Assembly (NCBI GenBank): GCA_019636275.1
Contig: JAHBXY010000097.1
Location: 1 to 35,692, forward strand
DNA: 35,692 bases
Source of the DNA: Planctomycetota bacterium
GTDB taxonomy: Bacteria; Planctomycetota; J058
Reading direction: 5' to 3'
The notes under the pieces are model-generated. The model saw only the letters and a list, made by a program, of their open reading frames with translations. It was not told the origin of the DNA and ran no database searches. A program made the position numbers and the translations under genes. This document shows, piece after piece, positions 31,982-35,692 of this stretch. How positions within the stretch are numbered: the stretch's first letter is position 1; the number at the start of each line of letters is the position of its first letter.

Positions 31982-33694
31982 GTGTACCGCCTGCGGATCG
32001 CGTCGGGGCCGCGCCGGGGGGAGTGCTTCGTCCTCCCCGACGGCCCCGCTGCGCCCGGGCCGGTGCGGATCGGCCGCGGCCACGAGGTCGAGGTGCGCAT
32101 CCCCGAGGACGGGACCCTGTCGCGCCTGCAGGCGGAGCTCCGCCTCGAGCCCGGCGGCTGGGCGCTCCACAACCGGAGCCAGCACGGGACCCACGTCGGC
32201 CGGCGCAAGGTCGACGACCGCCGGCTGCTCACCCCGGGCGACGTGCTCGTCCTGGGCGAGACCCAGGTCGTGTTCGAGCGCGTCGGGCCCGCGCCGACGG
32301 GCCCCTCGGGCATGGACTCGCTCACACCGGCGACGCCATCGGTGGCGGCGCCCTCCGACGACGCCGGCTTCGACAGCCAGGGCGTGTTCCACATGGGGCA
32401 CACGCTCCTCGGCCCGGGCGCCGACGAGGTCGAGGGGTCGTTCATCTACTTCGGGCGCACCGAGCACTCGCCCGGCGTGCGGGTCAAGGCGCGCCGGCTC
32501 TACTTCTTCCTCGTCGTGGCCGTGCTCGGCGGCGCCGGCTGCCTGAGCACCGGGCTCCTGATCGTCCTGCCGACGCTGCTCGCCCACCCCGGTCAGCTCC
32601 TGCAGGCGACCGCCTTCGGCCTCCTGCCGGCGATCCCCTACGTGCTCCTGATCAAGCTCCTCGACCGCAACGGCCAGATCCCCTGGAAGAACTACCTCGC
32701 CTGCGTCGCCTGGGGCGGCACCGTCGGCTGCGGCTTCTCGCTCGTGCTCAACGCGATCGGCGGGAGCATGGTCAACATGGTCGTCGGCGCGTCGTCGCCC
32801 GAGGGCGCGTTCGCCACCACGGCCGTGCTCGTGGCCCCCGTGGTCGAGGAGGTGGTCAAAGGCCTCGCCGTCCTGTTCGTGTTCTGGCTCCTGCACGACG
32901 AGTTCGACAACGTCGTCGAGGGCATGGTCCTCGGCGCCGCGTCGGGGCTGGGCTTCGCCCTGGTCGAGAACAGCATCTACAACATCCACTTCCTGGCGCA
33001 GGACGACGGCGGCACGAGCACGCTCCTGGCCATGGGCACCTACCGGGCGCTCGTCAACGCCCTGATCGGCCACCCGGTCTATACGGCGATGACCGGGGCG
33101 GGCCTGGGCCTCCTGCGCGAGACGCGCCGCGGCGGCCCGTGGCGCCTGCTCCTGCCCGTCGGCGGGCTCCTCCTGGCGATCGGCCTGCACCTGGTCTGGA
33201 ACGGCGCGGCCGTGTTCCTCGGGCGCGCGCTCGGGCCCGAGAACACGCCGCTCGTCCTCCTGATCAACGCCGTCGTCTTCGGCGGCGCCGGCCTGGGCTT
33301 CTTCGTCGCCGCCTACCTGTTCGCGCAGGCGCGCGAGCGGCGCGTGCTCCTCACCTACCTGGGCGAGGAGGTCGAGCGCGGGTTCATCTTCCCCGACGAG
33401 CTGGAGAGCTTCCGGCGGCTGTTCGGCCGCCAGCGCTACGAGCTGGCCGGGCTGGTCGAGGGCGGCCCGGCCGTCTTCGCCGTGCGCCGCGCCCTGCGCC
33501 GGGCGCAGGTGGAGCTGGCCTTCCGCAAGTGGCACCTCGCCAAGGGCGATGCGCCGCGCGGGCAGCTCGTCGACGCGTACGTGCTCTCGGCCCGCACGCG
33601 CATCCGCGACGCCCGCAACCGGCTGCGTGAGCTCGAGGGGCGCGCGCGGCGTGGCGGGGACGACCCGCCGACGGTCCAGCCCGGCGCGTCGTGA
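31982..33694 (+). CDS. FHA domain fused to PrsW-family intramembrane protease
   Basis: 570 residues from a GTG with a GGAGGG site. Residues about 1-100 are an FHA-like domain (IASGPRRGECFVL, 'IGRGHEVEVRIPEDGTLSRL', 'HNRSQHGTHVGRRKV'); it lacks the usual SRxH but keeps the NxSQHGT turn. A 70-residue linker follows. The PrsW domain (about 165-440) has at least seven hydrophobic helices and the metal-site motifs 'VVEEVVKGLAVL' near 287, 'FALVENSIYN' near 325, 'HPVYTAM' near 363 and 'GLHLVWNGAA' near 401. The C-terminal 130 residues are charged and cytosolic. PrsW of Bacillus cuts the anti-sigma factor RsiW. The FHA fusion suggests control by phosphorylation, perhaps by a Hanks-type kinase. Confidence 0.9.
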   Translation: MYRLRIASGPRRGECFVLPDGPAAPGPVRIGRGHEVEVRIPEDGTLSRLQAELRLEPGGWALHNRSQHGTHVGRRKVDDRRLLTPGDVLVLGETQVVFERVGPAPTGPSGMDSLTPATPSVAAPSDDAGFDSQGVFHMGHTLLGPGADEVEGSFIYFGRTEHSPGVRVKARRLYFFLVVAVLGGAGCLSTGLLIVLPTLLAHPGQLLQATAFGLLPAIPYVLLIKLLDRNGQIPWKNYLACVAWGGTVGCGFSLVLNAIGGSMVNMVVGASSPEGAFATTAVLVAPVVEEVVKGLAVLFVFWLLHDEFDNVVEGMVLGAASGLGFALVENSIYNIHFLAQDDGGTSTLLAMGTYRALVNALIGHPVYTAMTGAGLGLLRETRRGGPWRLLLPVGGLLLAIGLHLVWNGAAVFLGRALGPENTPLVLLINAVVFGGAGLGFFVAAYLFAQARERRVLLTYLGEEVERGFIFPDELESFRRLFGRQRYELAGLVEGGPAVFAVRRALRRAQVELAFRKWHLAKGDAPRGQLVDAYVLSARTRIRDARNRLRELEGRARRGGDDPPTVQPGAS

Positions 33695-33711
33695 GCGACG
33701 GTGGGGTCGCG

Positions 33712-33740
33712 TTGACAGAAGTGGACCCCTGCGGTACGGT
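33712..33740 (+). promoter_or_regulatory. Sigma70-like promoter for the cytosolic SOD
   Basis: A perfect TTGACA (33712-33717), a 17-bp spacer and TACGGT (33735-33740). It lies about 53 bp before the ATG at 33793, which has an AGGAGA site at 33782-33787. It resembles the promoters at 19646 and 29866. Confidence 0.6.
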
Positions 33741-33792
33741 TCGCCTCCCTCGCGCGCCGCGCTCCTCCCTGCGGCCGAACCAGGAGACGACC

Positions 33793-34383
33793 ATGGCCTT
33801 CCAGAAGTACACCGCCAAGGACTACTCCAAGCTCCGCGGCCTCCAGGGCATCACCGACGAGCAGGTCGAGGTGCACCTCACGCTCTACAACGGCTACGTG
33901 AACCGCACGAACGCCCTGCAGGAGCGGCTGTTCTCGATGGCCGGGGCCGGCACGTTCGACAACGCCTACCAGGAGCTGAAGCGGCGCAACGGCTGGGAGT
34001 GGAACGGCATGCGCCTGCACGAGTTCTACTTCGACAACCTGACGCCCAGCGCCAAGCCGCTGGCGCAGGACAACGCGTTCGCCCAGGCGGTCGCGGGCAC
34101 CTACGGCTCGCTCGACGGCTGGAAGAACGACTTCATGAACACGGCGAAGATGCCCGGCGTGGGCTGGATCATCGCCTACCAGGACCCGGTCAACGGGCAG
34201 ATCCTGAACTGCTGGATCAACCAGCACGAGGTCAGCCACCTGTCGGGCGCCCGGCCGATCCTGGTCCTCGACGTGTGGGAGCACGCGTTCAGCGTCTACC
34301 GCAAGCCGACCGAGCGGGCGAAGTACCTCGACGACTTCATGGCGAACGTCGACTGGAACGTGGTCGCCAAGCGCCTCGGCTAG
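33793..34383 (+). CDS. Fe/Mn-family superoxide dismutase (cytosolic)
   Basis: 196 residues without a leader, the usual SOD length. It converts superoxide to oxygen and peroxide. The metal ligands by alignment to E. coli FeSOD are H28, H76 (RLHEFYFDNL), D160 and H164 (LDVWEHAF). The MnSOD-type second-shell glutamine is kept as Gln144 (INQHEV), and the FeSOD position is Gly, which favours manganese or cambialistic use. The His30/His31 pair of the classical family is replaced, but Tyr34 is kept in 'NGYVNRTN'. A clear promoter lies upstream and a hairpin follows at 34412. The paralogue at 29919 has a Tat-lipoprotein leader and an Asp in place of Gln144. Confidence 0.92.
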   Translation: MAFQKYTAKDYSKLRGLQGITDEQVEVHLTLYNGYVNRTNALQERLFSMAGAGTFDNAYQELKRRNGWEWNGMRLHEFYFDNLTPSAKPLAQDNAFAQAVAGTYGSLDGWKNDFMNTAKMPGVGWIIAYQDPVNGQILNCWINQHEVSHLSGARPILVLDVWEHAFSVYRKPTERAKYLDDFMANVDWNVVAKRLG

Positions 34384-34411
34384 AGGCTGCGGCGCAGGAT
34401 GGCGGGCGTCT

Positions 34412-34465
34412 CCGGGCGCGCGCTCGCTCGAAGTAGTCACCACGACTTCGCTCGCGCGCGCCCGG
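34412..34465. terminator. Long hairpin after the cytosolic SOD gene
   Basis: The arms CCGGGCGCGCGC (34412-34423) and GCGCGCGCCCGG (34454-34465) pair perfectly. An inner CGAAGT/ACTTCG pair (34429-34434, 34445-34450) closes around a 10-base loop. It lies 28 bp after the SOD stop. It shares GCTCGAAGTA with the hairpin at 5965 and, inverted, GCGCGAGCGAAG with 28519. It may be a terminator or a member of a repeat family. The rest of this 183-bp gap shows nothing else. Confidence 0.6.
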
Positions 34466-34567
34466 ATCCGCCTCGCCCTCCCGCGCCTCGCAGCGCGCAG
34501 CAGAGCACGCCGAACGAACGACGCGGGGTCGCCAGGCGGCCCCGCGTCGCGCGCTTCCGGAGGTCCC

Positions 34568-35077
34568 GTGTCGTCGATCTCCATCCGCGGCGAGGCGCCG
34601 GCCGAGGTCGAGGCGGTCCGCCGCGTGAACGACGCGGCCTTCGGCCGCCCGGACGAAGGCCGCCTCGTCGACGCCCTGCGCGGCGCCGCGCGGCCGTTCG
34701 TGTCGCTCGTCGCCCGGGACGACGACGAGGTCGTGGGCCACGTCCTCTTCACGCCGGTGACCGTCGGCGCGACCTGGACCGCCCTGGCCCTCGGGCCCAT
34801 GGCCGTCGTACCCGGGCGCCAGCGCGCCGGCTTCGGCGCGGCGCTCGTGCGCGCGGGCCTCGACGCCTGCCGCGCGCTCGGGCACGACGTCGTGTTCGTC
34901 CTCGGCCACCCGGCCTACTACCCGCGCTTCGGCTTCGCGCCGGCGGCGCCGCGCGGCCTGCGCTGCAAGTGGCCCGTGCCCGACGACGTGTTCCTCGTCG
35001 CCGAGCTCGCGCCCGGCGCCCTCGCCGGACGGACGGGCCTCGTGGAGTACCACCCGGCGTTCGACGCCGCGACGTGA
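34568..35077 (+). CDS. GNAT-family N-acetyltransferase
   Basis: 169 residues from a GTG with a GGAGG site. It has the GNAT order: 'EAVRRVNDAAFGRPDEGRLV', 'VSLVARDDDEVVGHVLFTPV', then the acetyl-CoA loop 'LGPMAVVPGRQRAGFGAALV' with an RxxGxG-type turn (Q-R-A-G-F-G), and 'VFVLGHPAYYPRFGFAPAAP'. The HPxYYxRFGF motif is typical of the YhbS-like (COG3153) group. The substrate is unknown, as for most of this group. It stands alone, 185 bp after the SOD gene and convergent with the WD40 gene. Confidence 0.9.
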   Translation: MSSISIRGEAPAEVEAVRRVNDAAFGRPDEGRLVDALRGAARPFVSLVARDDDEVVGHVLFTPVTVGATWTALALGPMAVVPGRQRAGFGAALVRAGLDACRALGHDVVFVLGHPAYYPRFGFAPAAPRGLRCKWPVPDDVFLVAELAPGALAGRTGLVEYHPAFDAAT

Positions 35078-35094
35078 GACGCCGCGCCCGACGA

Positions 35095-35692
35095 TCACTC
35101 GTCGTCGGGCGCGAAGACCTGCACGAGGCCGCTCTGGTAGCCGACCGCGACGCGCCCGTCGGGGGCGACGTCCACCCACAGCGGCACGGCCGGGAGCGAG
35201 CGGCGGCGCTCGACGAGCTCCCGCGCGGCGTCGACGTCCCACGCCCGCAGCTCGTTGTCGGCCTCGCGCACGGCGCCCCGCTCGCCCCCGACCGAGACGA
35301 GGCGCCCGCCGGGGTCGAAGGCGGCCCCGCGCACGGCGCCGCGATGCGCGGGCGGGGCGCTGAGGCCGAGGGTCATGGCCCCGGTGCCCTCGCCCTCGAG
35401 GTCGACCGGCGGCGCGTCCGGCGCCTCGACGTCGAGCACGTGGATGCGGTAGCCGCTGGTGCCCACGGCGACGCGGCGGCGGTCGGGCGCGAAGCGGGCG
35501 AAGTAGGGGACGCCGCTCAGGCCGACGCGCGCGAGCGGGGCCAGCGTGGCCGCGTCCCACACCCGCAGGGCGTTGTCGGCCGGGCGGCGCGCGTCCGCCC
35601 AGTCGCCCGCGCCGCTCACGAGCCGCCGCCCGTCGGGGCTGAACGCGAGGCTCCACACGGGCGACGCGTGGCCGGCAGCGGGCGGCGCGACG
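35095..35692 (-). CDS. WD40-repeat protein, N-terminal part outside the window
   Basis: The frame is open past the right edge, so only the last about 198 residues are seen; a GTG at 35658 is an internal codon. WD40 blades are evident: GHASPVWSLAFSPDG, 'DNALRVWDAATLAPLA', 'GAVRGAAFDPGGRLVSVGGE', 'DNELRAWDVDAARELV' and 'LWVDVAPDGRVAVGYQSGLV'. Such propellers usually bind partner proteins and in this kind of genome are often fused to Ser/Thr kinases, but the N-terminal half is not available. The stop is 17 bp from the GNAT stop on the other strand. Confidence 0.85.
   Translation of the reverse strand, partial: VAPPAAGHASPVWSLAFSPDGRRLVSGAGDWADARRPADNALRVWDAATLAPLARVGLSGVPYFARFAPDRRRVAVGTSGYRIHVLDVEAPDAPPVDLEGEGTGAMTLGLSAPPAHRGAVRGAAFDPGGRLVSVGGERGAVREADNELRAWDVDAARELVERRRSLPAVPLWVDVAPDGRVAVGYQSGLVQVFAPDDE

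Overview
The window is very GC-rich chromosomal DNA from a bacterium with large signalling and secretory gene sets. The mix suggests Planctomycetota, with Myxococcota as the main alternative. The clues are: PQQ/WD40 propeller proteins with HEAT and TPR repeats; a tandem Ser/Thr kinase joined to a formylglycine-type domain; a TPR-like protein tail of the planctomycete type ending in DPDLAHLR; an ECF sigma with a zinc-finger anti-sigma; and an rsmH gene sitting outside any cell-division cluster. This placement is inference from gene content. No rRNA, tRNA, CRISPR array, IS element or phage module was seen.

Layout, left to right. A partial gene with a RuvA-C-like tail (1-385) is followed by a degenerate 69-bp tandem array (about 411-1566). 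Two beta-propeller proteins follow on the plus strand (1649-5917). Next come an exported LNS2/App1-like HAD phosphatase (minus), clpS, and an FHA-GAF-PP2C phosphatase. A four-gene minus operon (12825-9407) encodes a zinc-ribbon acidic protein, a metzincin-like metalloprotease and two accessory proteins. It is followed by rsmH, a frameshifted Imm11-type immunity gene directly behind a large exported helical protein, and a tandem kinase/FGE locus that is split by a frameshift.

From 19718 a plus-strand run encodes a calcineurin-like phosphoesterase, a HAMP-like membrane protein, an ECF sigma factor, its anti-sigma factor and a MazG-like protein; the last three overlap by 4 bp each. From 28227 back to 23482 a minus-strand run encodes an FmdB-type zinc ribbon, trmB, a membrane protein, a frameshifted gamma-glutamylcyclotransferase-like gene and two lipoproteins. 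The right end holds a His-rich membrane protein, a Tat-lipoprotein superoxide dismutase homologue, a coiled-coil protein, an FHA-PrsW intramembrane protease, a cytosolic superoxide dismutase paralogue, a GNAT acetyltransferase and a partial WD40 protein.

How the genes may work together: kinase (writer), two FHA proteins (readers) and a PP2C-type phosphatase (eraser) form a plausible phospho-signalling set. PrsW proteases elsewhere cut anti-sigma factors, and an ECF sigma/anti-sigma pair lies 9 kb away, but a link between them is only inferred. Three genes carry frame breaks that need one or two single-base or dinucleotide changes, so consensus errors in the assembly must be excluded before calling them pseudogenes. 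Most starts were chosen by eye from ribosome binding sites, overlaps and family lengths.
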